IMG/VR virus record: IMGVR_UViG_3300035228_000846
Location: 1 to 30,376 of that record
DNA from: a virus
Length of the DNA: 30,376 nt
Strand: one strand, 5' to 3'
The translations under genes were made by a program, and so were the position numbers. Below the pieces are notes generated by a model. That model was given only the letters and a program-made list of their open reading frames with translations. It had not been told where the DNA came from and did no database searches. Of the stretch, positions 23,700 to 30,376 are shown piece by piece (positions within the stretch are counted from its first letter, which is position 1; each line of letters begins with the position of its first letter).

Positions 23700-24833
23700 T
23701 TATTTGCTAAATGATGAAAGAGTTCTCAGGTATGCAGCCATCGAACCATTAATGGTTTCGGGTGAACTGTCAACACCCTCAGAAAGATTCTCTTTCTTAG
23801 CTGATGGAGAAACTGTTTTTGAAGGGAAATATGATTCCTTCAATGTCTCCAGTTTTTCACGATATTGATTTTCACTTTCAAACTCCACACTTTCAGCAAG
23901 TGAGGCGAGCTTCTCTTTCTGAGTCTGTGCAAGACCTTCAGAGACTTGATCTACGATTCCATCAGCAACCGACTCTGCGAGACGCTTGTTAAGTGAAACA
24001 TTTTTCTCAATTTGCTCATTGAGTTTGGTTTCCATATCATCTAATTTTTCTACCATGCTCTCAAGTACATTATACTTTTCTTCAGGGATTGATACATAAT
24101 GTTCTTCAAAAAGACTCTTCATTCCGGTAAGGAACGATTCGGTCATCTCACTCTTGAGACCTGCTTCAACTGCAAGTTGGTTCTCAGTGAACCACTCTTC
24201 AGCAACGTACTCAAGGTAAGAATCGACACGCTCATTTAATTCCTTCTTAATATCCTCAACTTCTTCAGCGAGAACTTCGGAATAGCGTGCTTCTAATGCT
24301 TCTTTGACTTCAGCAACTTTTGCAGTAATTGCTGTTTCAAAGATCGTGCGTGCTTTCTCTTGGAACTCTTCAGAGAGTTCTTCGCCTTGGAGAAGAGCAT
24401 TAACATCTTCTTCGATGTCATACTCAGCAACGACTTCTTCTTCGACTGTCTCTTCTTCAGTAGTTTCTCCTTCAGCAACTACTTCATTTTCTTCAGTCTC
24501 TTCTTCGGTAACCACCTCATCGGTGACTTCCTGATCTTCTTCGACAACGGCTTCGGTATCGAGTTCTTCCTCTTCCTTCATGCCTTTTGCTGCTTCAGCA
24601 GCTTTAGCACCCTTGTTGATGACATCCTTAACTTGCTTAAGGGATCCACCTGGTGTCTTTAACTTGGCAGAATCATCATCGCTTTTATAATTCTCGGGGG
24701 TAGGACCACCGAGATCTTCATAAGAACCTGCTCCTGATGCATCCATTGCGTCCGCTGCTCCCGCTTTAGCATTTACAGCGGTCTTGGATTGCTTTGTGCC
24801 TACTTCCATTTCTTGTAAATCTCCACGAGACAT
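23700..24833 (-). CDS. 22: Prohead core scaffold gp22
   Basis: A 377-aa scaffold protein between the prohead protease and the capsid protein, as in T4 (269 aa there). About residues 85-150 are almost wholly acidic (Glu, Asp, Thr, Val), followed by a long coiled-coil-rich segment (about 150-330) and a C-terminus ending YLRTLSSFSK. It forms the inner core around which gp23 assembles and is digested by gp21. The extra N-terminal 140 residues explain the length above T4. Two overlapping late promoter boxes lie 35-46 nt upstream. Confidence 0.92.
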   Translation of the reverse strand: MSRGDLQEMEVGTKQSKTAVNAKAGAADAMDASGAGSYEDLGGPTPENYKSDDDSAKLKTPGGSLKQVKDVINKGAKAAEAAKGMKEEEELDTEAVVEEDQEVTDEVVTEEETEENEVVAEGETTEEETVEEEVVAEYDIEEDVNALLQGEELSEEFQEKARTIFETAITAKVAEVKEALEARYSEVLAEEVEDIKKELNERVDSYLEYVAEEWFTENQLAVEAGLKSEMTESFLTGMKSLFEEHYVSIPEEKYNVLESMVEKLDDMETKLNEQIEKNVSLNKRLAESVADGIVDQVSEGLAQTQKEKLASLAESVEFESENQYREKLETLKESYFPSKTVSPSAKKENLSEGVDSSPETINGSMAAYLRTLSSFSK

Positions 24834-24867
24834 TTGAACTCTCCGAACCTTGTACGAATTTAATCTA

Positions 24868-24879
24868 TATTTATTTATA
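24868..24879 (-). promoter_or_regulatory. Late promoter motif (perfect TATAAATA) for gp22-gp23
   Basis: TATAAATA (24879-24872) and an overlapping AATAAATA (24875-24868) on the minus strand, in the gap between gp21 and gp22. This is a perfect match to the T4 late box and the nearest one upstream of the capsid gene. Confidence 0.8.
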
Positions 24880-24889
24880 ATTTAATAAA

Positions 24890-25540
24890 TTACAATGATT
24901 TTATGAACTCATTGAATAAATTTAACTTATGTTCATCTAAACGTCTTTGATCAACCAAAGTGTTTATTCTTCTTTCAACACTCTCCGCAAATTTTTCACG
25001 AAGAATGCCACCATCCCAAATCCAATCTTTACCTTCCATGATACCCTGAACAAAGGCATCAGGTGCAGATGGATCTGCAACAATATCGGCAGCTGTCGCT
25101 AACATAAAATCTTCACCGACTTCCATAACTCCCTCTTTATTTTGGGAGATAGAACCAATACCACGGGATGAAACTCCGAGAGTGACACCTTCTTTTAAAA
25201 GTGACTCTGCAATCTTACCCATTGGTGTAGAAAGAATCTGTGCTTTTCCAATAAAATTATTACCTTCTTGCTTAAGAGAAACAATCTTATGCGAAACTCT
25301 ATCGAGATTGACGGTAGGACCATCGGGGTGACCCAATTCCCCAAGAGCACGACCTTTAGAAATATAGTTCTCAGCATATCTCGCAACTTCTTTCTGCATC
25401 GTTGGAAGACGATACATTCTTTGATTGCGATTTACCTTTTCAGTTTGCAGAAAAGGACCCTCAATAAAGAGTTTCTTTTCGGCACCCCTACCTTCGGTGA
25501 TAACCTTTACTGATTCAATTTCTTCTCTAATGAGTTTCAT
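24890..25540 (-). CDS. 21: Prohead core protease gp21
   Basis: A 216-aa serine protease (T4 gp21, 212 aa; family S80-type prohead protease), which digests the scaffold and trims capsid proteins. The conserved segments are visible: PFLQTEKVNRNQRMY, GELGHPDG with H71, GVTLGVSSRG with S124/S125, and ADIVADPSAPDAFV; H71 and one of the serines are the likely catalytic His and Ser, with an Asp of the last block as third residue (inference). It lies between the 187-aa protein and gp22, as expected. Confidence 0.95.
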   Translation of the reverse strand: MKLIREEIESVKVITEGRGAEKKLFIEGPFLQTEKVNRNQRMYRLPTMQKEVARYAENYISKGRALGELGHPDGPTVNLDRVSHKIVSLKQEGNNFIGKAQILSTPMGKIAESLLKEGVTLGVSSRGIGSISQNKEGVMEVGEDFMLATAADIVADPSAPDAFVQGIMEGKDWIWDGGILREKFAESVERRINTLVDQRRLDEHKLNLFNEFIKSL

Positions 25541-25545
25541 TTGAC

Positions 25546-26109
25546 TTACGTGTTTTGAATTTGTTGGAAATAAAGTGCTCCACCGCCACCTGCATCAGCA
25601 GCACCTTGAAGAACCGAAATTCTTTGCGTTGTGAATACAGATGCTCCAGAGTTTGCAGTAAATGCAGTACTAATGCCAGTGGTATTAGCTTCAACCGTTA
25701 CTGAAGATTGGAAATTTCCATTAATATCAGAGGTTGTATTTACAGCAGTAACTTGTGTATTGGAGATCAGAGTATTGTAGTTAGAGTCATTTGCATCAAC
25801 CATAGTAATTCTGTCACCAATACCAAAAGGCATTTGAGTTCCTTCGGGTGCAGTAATAACTGTGGTTGTTCCTTTTGTAATACTAGCAACTACTTGAGAT
25901 GCTTTCGTCATTGCAAGAGTTTCGGGTTCGCCAGTAGCAACATAAAAATTGGCAGATGTCGCTACTGGATCAGTTCCAATTGCAACATGACAACCCTTTC
26001 CTTTTGCAACAACACGCAGTGCATTAGTCCGCACTCTAAAAGCAGATGAAGTTGTTGCGGTTCCAGCGATAATAACAGAAGCTCCTGCTCCTACTGGTCT
26101 TAAAGTCAT
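25546..26109 (-). CDS. Putative virion structural protein (187 aa)
   Basis: A 187-aa protein with no T4 counterpart that I recognise. It is Thr/Ala/Val/Gly-rich with almost no charged clusters and is probably all beta: it reads MTLRPVGAGASVIIAGTATT, then FYVATGEPETLAM, ITMVDANDSNYNTLISN and ends GGGGALYFQQIQNT. This composition suggests a capsid-surface or other virion component. It lies between gp67 and gp21 and has its own perfect TATAAATA box 25 nt before the ATG, so it is probably made in quantity late. Decoration protein is one guess, not evidence. Confidence 0.75.
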   Translation of the reverse strand: MTLRPVGAGASVIIAGTATTSSAFRVRTNALRVVAKGKGCHVAIGTDPVATSANFYVATGEPETLAMTKASQVVASITKGTTTVITAPEGTQMPFGIGDRITMVDANDSNYNTLISNTQVTAVNTTSDINGNFQSSVTVEANTTGISTAFTANSGASVFTTQRISVLQGAADAGGGGALYFQQIQNT

Positions 26110-26133
26110 TGATATACTCGGGTCATTTATTTT

Positions 26134-26141
26134 TATTTATA
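26134..26141 (-). promoter_or_regulatory. Late promoter motif (perfect TATAAATA) for the 187-aa gene
   Basis: TATAAATA on the minus strand just after the gp67 stop, with predicted +1 near 26128 and a leader of about 18 nt. No clear Shine-Dalgarno is seen in that leader. Confidence 0.75.
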
Positions 26142-26142
26142 A

Positions 26143-26304
26143 TTACTCTTCCGAGTCACCTTCGGCATCAAACATCGAAGTTGCTACTTGCGGCCGTTGA
26201 GTTTCTACTTTTTCAGCAGCTTTTGTATAAAGAACTTCTTTAATTTTGTCGCTGATTCCTGCTGGTGATTCATCAGCAACAATCATATCCATTAAATCAT
26301 CCAT
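26143..26304 (-). CDS. 67: Prohead core protein gp67-like (53 aa)
   Basis: ATG 26304 to TAA 26143 encodes 53 residues starting MDDLMDMIVADESPAGISDK, then IKEVLYTKAAEKVETQ, RPQVATSMF and an acidic tail (DAEGDSEE). T4 gp67 is an 80-aa acidic core protein at the same place between 20 and 21. The short cyanophage form keeps an SD-IK-LY-KA-EK helix and an SMF/acidic end. A perfect late promoter box is 31 nt upstream. Sequence similarity to T4 is slight, so the call rests on place, size, acidity and the cyanophage-type pattern. Confidence 0.72.
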   Translation of the reverse strand: MDDLMDMIVADESPAGISDKIKEVLYTKAAEKVETQRPQVATSMFDAEGDSEE

Positions 26305-26335
26305 GAAAATATGTTATAAGAGTAACATCAGATAG

Positions 26336-26343
26336 TATTTATA
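26336..26343 (-). promoter_or_regulatory. Late promoter motif (perfect TATAAATA) for gp67
   Basis: TATAAATA on the minus strand between the 75-aa gene and gp67. Predicted +1 is near 26330. The leader then holds a 6-bp inverted repeat at 26311-26328 (ATGTTA with TAACAT), six nt before the gp67 ATG. Confidence 0.75.
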
Positions 26344-26348
26344 AACTA

Positions 26349-26576
26349 TTAATTTCCCTGATCATGAGTGTATTGCAAAATCATTGCATAAGTTTTATAT
26401 TTTAACGACATTAAGTATTCTTGTTCCTCTGCGGGCCGAGCAGGAGAACCTGGCCAAATTTCAATTGAATAGCAAATGTGATCATAAAACAGGCGAAGTT
26501 CATCGATTCCCATGGTTAATTGAACGTACCAATCTAGTTCTTCCTGAGGATCATAATCCTCAAACTCATCATACAT
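26349..26576 (-). CDS. Conserved hypothetical protein (75 aa)
   Basis: A 75-aa protein with an acidic start (MYDEFEDYDPQEELDW), many aromatic residues (WY, YDHICYSIEIWPGSP) and a helical end. It lies between portal gp20 and gp67 on the same strand, where T4 has no gene. Position suggests a head-assembly role; nothing in the sequence proves it. T4 gp68 lies on the other side of gp67 and does not look similar. Confidence 0.75.
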   Translation of the reverse strand: MYDEFEDYDPQEELDWYVQLTMGIDELRLFYDHICYSIEIWPGSPARPAEEQEYLMSLKYKTYAMILQYTHDQGN

Positions 26577-26599
26577 CGTTATTTGCAGTTTCAGTCAAA

Positions 26600-28255
26600 T
26601 TAAATTTCTCCCCCCTTTGGCAACTCTGGTGCCTCAGTGGATTGTCCCTGTTTTTCTAAATCAGGTTCCGTGATGGGTTGACCAAGATCCATTGGTTGAC
26701 CAGTTTCAGGATCAATTGGTTCGACCATAGGGTCTAAAATAACTCCGTCTTTAATTTCTTTCTTAATGAGTCTATCTTGCTCAATAATTTCTTCATCTGT
26801 TTGACGTAGAATATGGCGACGAACATAATCTTGTGAGAAGTATTTTCCAATATAAGGTTCTGCTGTTTGAAGACTACCTAGTCTTTCGTTTAGCAGTTCA
26901 GACTCCTTAAGTTCGGAGAAGTGATTGTCATAGAGGAAATCATACTGAATGTGCTCACTCATCGTTTCCCAATCTTCGGGAGTAATTACATTCTTTAGAA
27001 TTAATTGAGTCTTCAGCATGTCATTAAACATGTTGGAGAATCTTTTTCTCAAACGTCCAACAAACTTAGTAAATTTGAGTTCGTCTCTTAAGATCTCAGA
27101 AGATCTCCCCAAGTTAAATCCACCTTCTCCATCCATTCTTGAGGGGGGAACGTTAAGCGAACGGTAGAGTTTCTTTTTAAAATACTCAATATCAGTGATT
27201 TCGCCCAGATTTTGTCCTCCGGGGAGAGTAGTGATTTCTGTTCCTCTTCCGCCTTCGCGTCTTGGGAGCCAGAAGTCCTCAAGCATTGCCATGTGTTTTT
27301 TGTCATCACGAATTTCTCCAGTGGATGCGTCGTATACTAGTTTGTTACGATATCTCATCATAACATCACGCAGATATTGTTCTGCTTTGACTTTTGGAAG
27401 ATTGCCAACATCAATATAGAAAATTCTACGTTCTGGAGCACGGGATAATCTATAGATGACCAGTGAATCCTCAATCATTCTTAATTGATTAAGTGACTTG
27501 ATTGCCTTATGAAGATACGAAAGAACAGTTCCTTTGTTACGATCTACCAGACCAGATGTGCAATATGAAATAGCATCTTTTGTTATCTTAATTCCTTGAT
27601 CCGAACCTTGCGATGCGATGGTAGAAGTTGGATACGAAAGTTTTGGATTATATATGAAATACTCATCAATTTCTGGGAACTGATAAGCCATTGGATCTTC
27701 TTCTAATTTGAAGACAGAAGCTCTCTGTATATTTGGATCAATTTTTTTCTGAACTCTTATATGACGCATTTTCATTGCATCAATATATCTAAGTTCTTTA
27801 ATACCTTCTTCAGGTTTTTTGAAATCAATTACTTTATGATAGTAAATGCGTCCATCAACATACCAATTTCTATAAATTTCATGAGCTTTTTTATCAAAAT
27901 CCATTAAGTTTAATATGTGCTTAAACTCACTACGAATATTGTTTTTTATTCCATCACTAGCATTTAAATTGTCTAGATCAATTTCAATAGGACTATCATT
28001 TGAATCGGAAACGATAGCTTCATTGACAATATCTTCAATAGCACTATCCGTTTCTGGATGGAGTGCCATCTCACGATATCTTTTAATTAAATCAGTTTCG
28101 GTTTTATATACACCCTCAATATCCAGATGTGTACCAAAAAAACCACTACTCATATAATGGGATACCCCGTCCTCGTCGTTAGGAGCGACGGGGGAAACCG
28201 CATTTGGTGAGAGTGGTTCATTGTCCTCTATCGAGAACCCAAATAATTTGGACAT
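26600..28255 (-). CDS. 20: Portal vertex protein gp20
   Basis: A 551-aa homologue of T4 gp20 (524 aa), the dodecameric portal at the head-tail vertex, start point for head assembly and channel for DNA. Recognised by YREMALHPETDSAIEDIVNEAI (about 60-82), RIYYHKVIDF, LRYIDAMKMRHIR, ALEDFW-type block LEDFWLPRREGGRGTEITTLPGG, and NVPPSRMDGEGGFNLGRSSEI. The C-terminal 70 residues are acidic and Pro-rich. Its late promoter box overlaps the gp19 stop. This is the classic cyanophage marker gene. Confidence 0.98.
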   Translation of the reverse strand: MSKLFGFSIEDNEPLSPNAVSPVAPNDEDGVSHYMSSGFFGTHLDIEGVYKTETDLIKRYREMALHPETDSAIEDIVNEAIVSDSNDSPIEIDLDNLNASDGIKNNIRSEFKHILNLMDFDKKAHEIYRNWYVDGRIYYHKVIDFKKPEEGIKELRYIDAMKMRHIRVQKKIDPNIQRASVFKLEEDPMAYQFPEIDEYFIYNPKLSYPTSTIASQGSDQGIKITKDAISYCTSGLVDRNKGTVLSYLHKAIKSLNQLRMIEDSLVIYRLSRAPERRIFYIDVGNLPKVKAEQYLRDVMMRYRNKLVYDASTGEIRDDKKHMAMLEDFWLPRREGGRGTEITTLPGGQNLGEITDIEYFKKKLYRSLNVPPSRMDGEGGFNLGRSSEILRDELKFTKFVGRLRKRFSNMFNDMLKTQLILKNVITPEDWETMSEHIQYDFLYDNHFSELKESELLNERLGSLQTAEPYIGKYFSQDYVRRHILRQTDEEIIEQDRLIKKEIKDGVILDPMVEPIDPETGQPMDLGQPITEPDLEKQGQSTEAPELPKGGEI

Positions 28256-28275
28256 GATTAACGGTTTATTTTAAC

Positions 28276-28283
28276 TATTTATC
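28276..28283 (-). promoter_or_regulatory. Late promoter motif (GATAAATA) for gp20
   Basis: GATAAATA on the minus strand overlaps the gp19 stop and lies 20 nt before the gp20 ATG. Predicted +1 is near 28270, giving a 15-nt leader without clear Shine-Dalgarno. Confidence 0.6.
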
Positions 28284-28872
28284 AACCATTAGGTCCGCCA
28301 GCTTTCGAGAGTGTGAATGACTGTACTTGGAAAGTAACAGTAAACTCTTCGATAGTATCGCTGCTATCATATGAAAGATCAATCTGAGAAACTTCCGTTG
28401 GGAAGATATCAATGAATTCATACTCGGCAAGGACCACATTAGAATCACCTGCATTATTTCTGCTGCTAGCAACAGAACCTCTACCAAGTTGGAACACTGA
28501 CGCATTTGTCATGTATGCCTCAGGAAGAGTTGCTCCTAAGTTATTCTCTAACTTAGCAATTTGATCCATCCAAGCTTCCATTGCTGTTCTAAGAGCAAAA
28601 CCTTCATCGTTGATGATGGTAATGGTCCAGGTATCAATGGTTCTGTCTCCAGCAACTTTAAAAATACGACCTCTAAAAGGAACATCGATATTAGCGATGT
28701 TTGAGGCAGGCAGGTTTGCTGCCTTACACATAAATCTAAAGTTGTCTGCATCCCAGGGAATCCCTCCTGGGAGTGTTGTTAATTCTACCTCAAATAGATT
28801 GGAGCGTGCGCCGCCCCCAATGAGTGCAGATTTGAATTGAGAAATAGTTTTGTTTTCTCTAGATGTTGCCAT
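28282..28872 (-). CDS. 19: Tail tube protein gp19
   Basis: A 196-aa homologue of T4 gp19 (163 aa), which stacks as hexamers into the tail tube. Visible family features: SNLFEVELTTLPGG, FMCKAANLPAS, GDRTIDTWTITIINDEGFALRTAMEAWMD, and YEFIDIFPTEVSQIDLSYDS near the end, followed by the TVTFQVQSF strand. AGGAGA lies 8 nt before the ATG, the best Shine-Dalgarno in the tail module. It sits between sheath and portal, as in T4. Confidence 0.96.
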   Translation of the reverse strand: MATSRENKTISQFKSALIGGGARSNLFEVELTTLPGGIPWDADNFRFMCKAANLPASNIANIDVPFRGRIFKVAGDRTIDTWTITIINDEGFALRTAMEAWMDQIAKLENNLGATLPEAYMTNASVFQLGRGSVASSRNNAGDSNVVLAEYEFIDIFPTEVSQIDLSYDSSDTIEEFTVTFQVQSFTLSKAGGPNG

Positions 28873-28909
28873 TTTTGTATTCTCCTAGTGTTATTTAAAT
28901 TAATCTAGA

Positions 28910-30376
28910 TCAAACTCTACCTGCGACTTCTTCAAAACTCACGCCTGTGCGTGTAGCAACGAAGGTCAAGGTAACGTAGTTGATTGACTTTGCAGGCTTC
29001 AGGAAGATGTCTGCTCGGAATTCATTATTATCAATAACATCTGGAGTGTTGTTGGTTGTATCACAAATGACGAGGAATCCGTAAATACCCCTCTTTGCCT
29101 CAACATCTCTCAAGAATGGTTCAACAATATTTCTGAAGTTTGCCCTCGTTAACTCATCGTTGAGTTCAAAGAGTTGTGCTTCAGCAGCACCTTCAAGTGC
29201 TTGTTCAATTGTAAGGAACAAGCGGCGAACATTAATTCTATCAAATGCTGATGCGAAACCAAGAGCGGTTTTATCTCCGAAAAGAAGTGTTCCAATACCA
29301 GGTTTTGTGATAATGGAATTAACTCTTGCGGGATAAAGACGATCTCTCTGTGTCTTAGTTGGATTATATGCAAGTTTGACAACGTTATTGAGGATACCTC
29401 TTTGTTGACCTGCAGGCGAGAACCACGGATATGCTTGAATCGCAGTTCTAGTCATCAATCCAGCAACATCAGAGTTGGTTGGAATATAACGGAATTCATT
29501 ATTGAATCTGTCATACTTATATGCATATCCAGAATCGAATGTTGCATATGAGGAACTACTGAGTGAAGAGTAATACTGAAGTAAGTTTTCAGTCTGAGTC
29601 TCAGTGTTTGTTACGTTGATTAGATCCGCTCTATGAGGTCCAACCACTGCCATACAATCTTTTCTTCCCTGTGCAAGAGCAATCAGATGATTTGCTTTTG
29701 CCTGCGAAAGATCTCTTGATCCAAGACCAGGACCCATGATCAAATAATCTACAGCAATCTCATCTTTATTCTGGAATAACTCATAGGATGTCTTAAGACC
29801 TCCAAGAGTTGCAGTCATGCCACCATTTGAACCTCTGGCAGGTACTCCTGCACTATAGTCCTCACCACCACCAAGGGAGTAAGAAACATTTCCGAGAGCA
29901 GTAAAGACATTATTTTGAGCAGCTTTACCCCAGAGACCTTCTCCAATTGTATATGGAGTATATGATGTAGAGAATCCAGTTGCTCTAGGAGTAACGGTTT
30001 CGCCATCAATCGTCTTGTGGAAAGTATCAGCAACTGCAGATGGATTATATCCAGCAAACAGATTTGTTGAGAAATCTGCGATATAGTTTTTGTAGTAATT
30101 CTTTTGTGGAGAATTTACTGAAGAAATTGAATCTTCTGCTTTAGAAAGACCAATGTGCTTCTCAATAATATTACCTTCAATACCAGTTACAACACCATAG
30201 TCATCGATAACAACAACATGGATAGCATCATTTTTACCACTGCGATTCAGAGTGTATTGAGTAGTTACTGGTTTTGGTGCAACTGTGCTCCAATAGATCG
30301 TAGAGTTCTCAAGATTAAGAGTTTGCTCATTGTACCAATCTTTAATACTATCGGGAGTGTAAGTTGCTACGGTTGC
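28910..30376 (-). CDS. 18: Tail sheath protein gp18 (5' part outside window)
   Basis: The frame is open from the right edge to TGA 28910, giving the last 488 residues or so; the N-terminus lies beyond the window. The C-terminal domain is typical of contractile sheath proteins: YPWFSPAGQQRGILNNV, then YPARVNSIITKPGIGTLLFG, INVRRLFLTIEQALEGAAE, and the ending strand of the handshake region (SINYVTLTFVATRTGVSFEEV). T4 gp18 is 659 aa. The upstream part includes GKNDAIHVVVIDDYGVVTG, matching the sheath's inner domain. An internal ATG at 29818 is not the start, as homologous sequence continues upstream of it. Confidence 0.96.
   Translation of the reverse strand, partial: ATVATYTPDSIKDWYNEQTLNLENSTIYWSTVAPKPVTTQYTLNRSGKNDAIHVVVIDDYGVVTGIEGNIIEKHIGLSKAEDSISSVNSPQKNYYKNYIADFSTNLFAGYNPSAVADTFHKTIDGETVTPRATGFSTSYTPYTIGEGLWGKAAQNNVFTALGNVSYSLGGGEDYSAGVPARGSNGGMTATLGGLKTSYELFQNKDEIAVDYLIMGPGLGSRDLSQAKANHLIALAQGRKDCMAVVGPHRADLINVTNTETQTENLLQYYSSLSSSSYATFDSGYAYKYDRFNNEFRYIPTNSDVAGLMTRTAIQAYPWFSPAGQQRGILNNVVKLAYNPTKTQRDRLYPARVNSIITKPGIGTLLFGDKTALGFASAFDRINVRRLFLTIEQALEGAAEAQLFELNDELTRANFRNIVEPFLRDVEAKRGIYGFLVICDTTNNTPDVIDNNEFRADIFLKPAKSINYVTLTFVATRTGVSFEEVAGRV

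Noticed and set aside
29815-30057. 80-codon minus-strand frame at the right end
   Set aside because: Shifted frame over the sheath gene, whose own frame is open through this region and encodes recognisable sheath sequence.
1-30376. CRISPR arrays, tRNA genes, insertion sequences, attachment sites
   Set aside because: No spaced direct repeats, no cloverleaf-like stretches, no transposase genes and no terminal inverted repeats were seen; intergenic space is too short for most of these.

Overview
This window is a piece of a T4-like myovirus genome of the marine cyanophage type (hosts Prochlorococcus or Synechococcus). The evidence is a complete syntenic run of T4 core genes (18-19-20-67-21-22-23-3-uvsY-uvsW-55-47-46 and 45-44-62-regA) mixed with genes typical of cyanophages or cyanobacteria: a CobS-type AAA+ ATPase, SpeD, a DUF3110 protein, a 2OG-Fe(II) oxygenase and a sugar-nucleotide gene pair. 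DNA is AT-rich, every convincing gene is on the minus strand, and genes are packed with ATGA, GTGA, TGATG or TAATG overlaps. I cannot name the phage.

Region by region, in the direction of transcription (high to low coordinates). (1) 30376-22224, virion module: tail sheath gp18 (5' end outside the window), tail tube gp19, portal gp20, a 75-aa unknown, a 53-aa gp67-like prohead core protein, a 187-aa unknown, protease gp21, scaffold gp22 and major capsid gp23, closed by a strong intrinsic terminator. T4-type late promoter motifs (NATAAATA) stand before gp20, gp67, the 187-aa gene and gp22. (2) 22133-18429: a 52-aa protein, gp3-like tail completion protein, recombination mediator UvsY, helicase UvsW, an LSm-like small protein, and late sigma factor gp55 with its own sigma70-like promoter. 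(3) 18429-13694: nuclease subunits gp47 and gp46 with a cyanobacterial DUF3110 gene between them, then UDP-glucose dehydrogenase, an NAD-dependent epimerase and a small basic protein. (4) 13746-10294: a 719-aa HExxH metallopeptidase-VWA protein, a 47-aa protein, a terminator and the CobS-like AAA+ ATPase. (5) 10242-4638: a strong sigma70-like promoter and a tightly coupled 12-gene replication operon: DUF3310, gp45, speD, unknown, gp44, four small unknowns, a DUF4338-like protein, gp62 and regA. (6) 4607-1: a terminator/late-promoter junction, a 2OG-Fe(II) oxygenase, and a giant virion structural protein gene (at least 1355 codons) running off the left edge.

The logic is that of T4: early/middle replication and recombination genes from host-like promoters, a phage sigma (gp55) that recognises NATAAATA, and capsid/tail genes from such sites. 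The most interesting regulatory signal is that at two junctions (before uvsW and before the 2OG-oxygenase) a NATAAATA site overlaps the upstream gene's stop codon and a hairpin lies between it and the start codon, placed so that a late transcript would begin inside the hairpin's 5' arm while read-through RNA would fold it completely. T4 uses this arrangement to silence late genes in early transcripts.

The best candidates for under-described biology are the AAA+ / metallopeptidase-VWA pair, the DUF4338 (DruA-like) protein inside the clamp-loader operon, and the giant structural protein.
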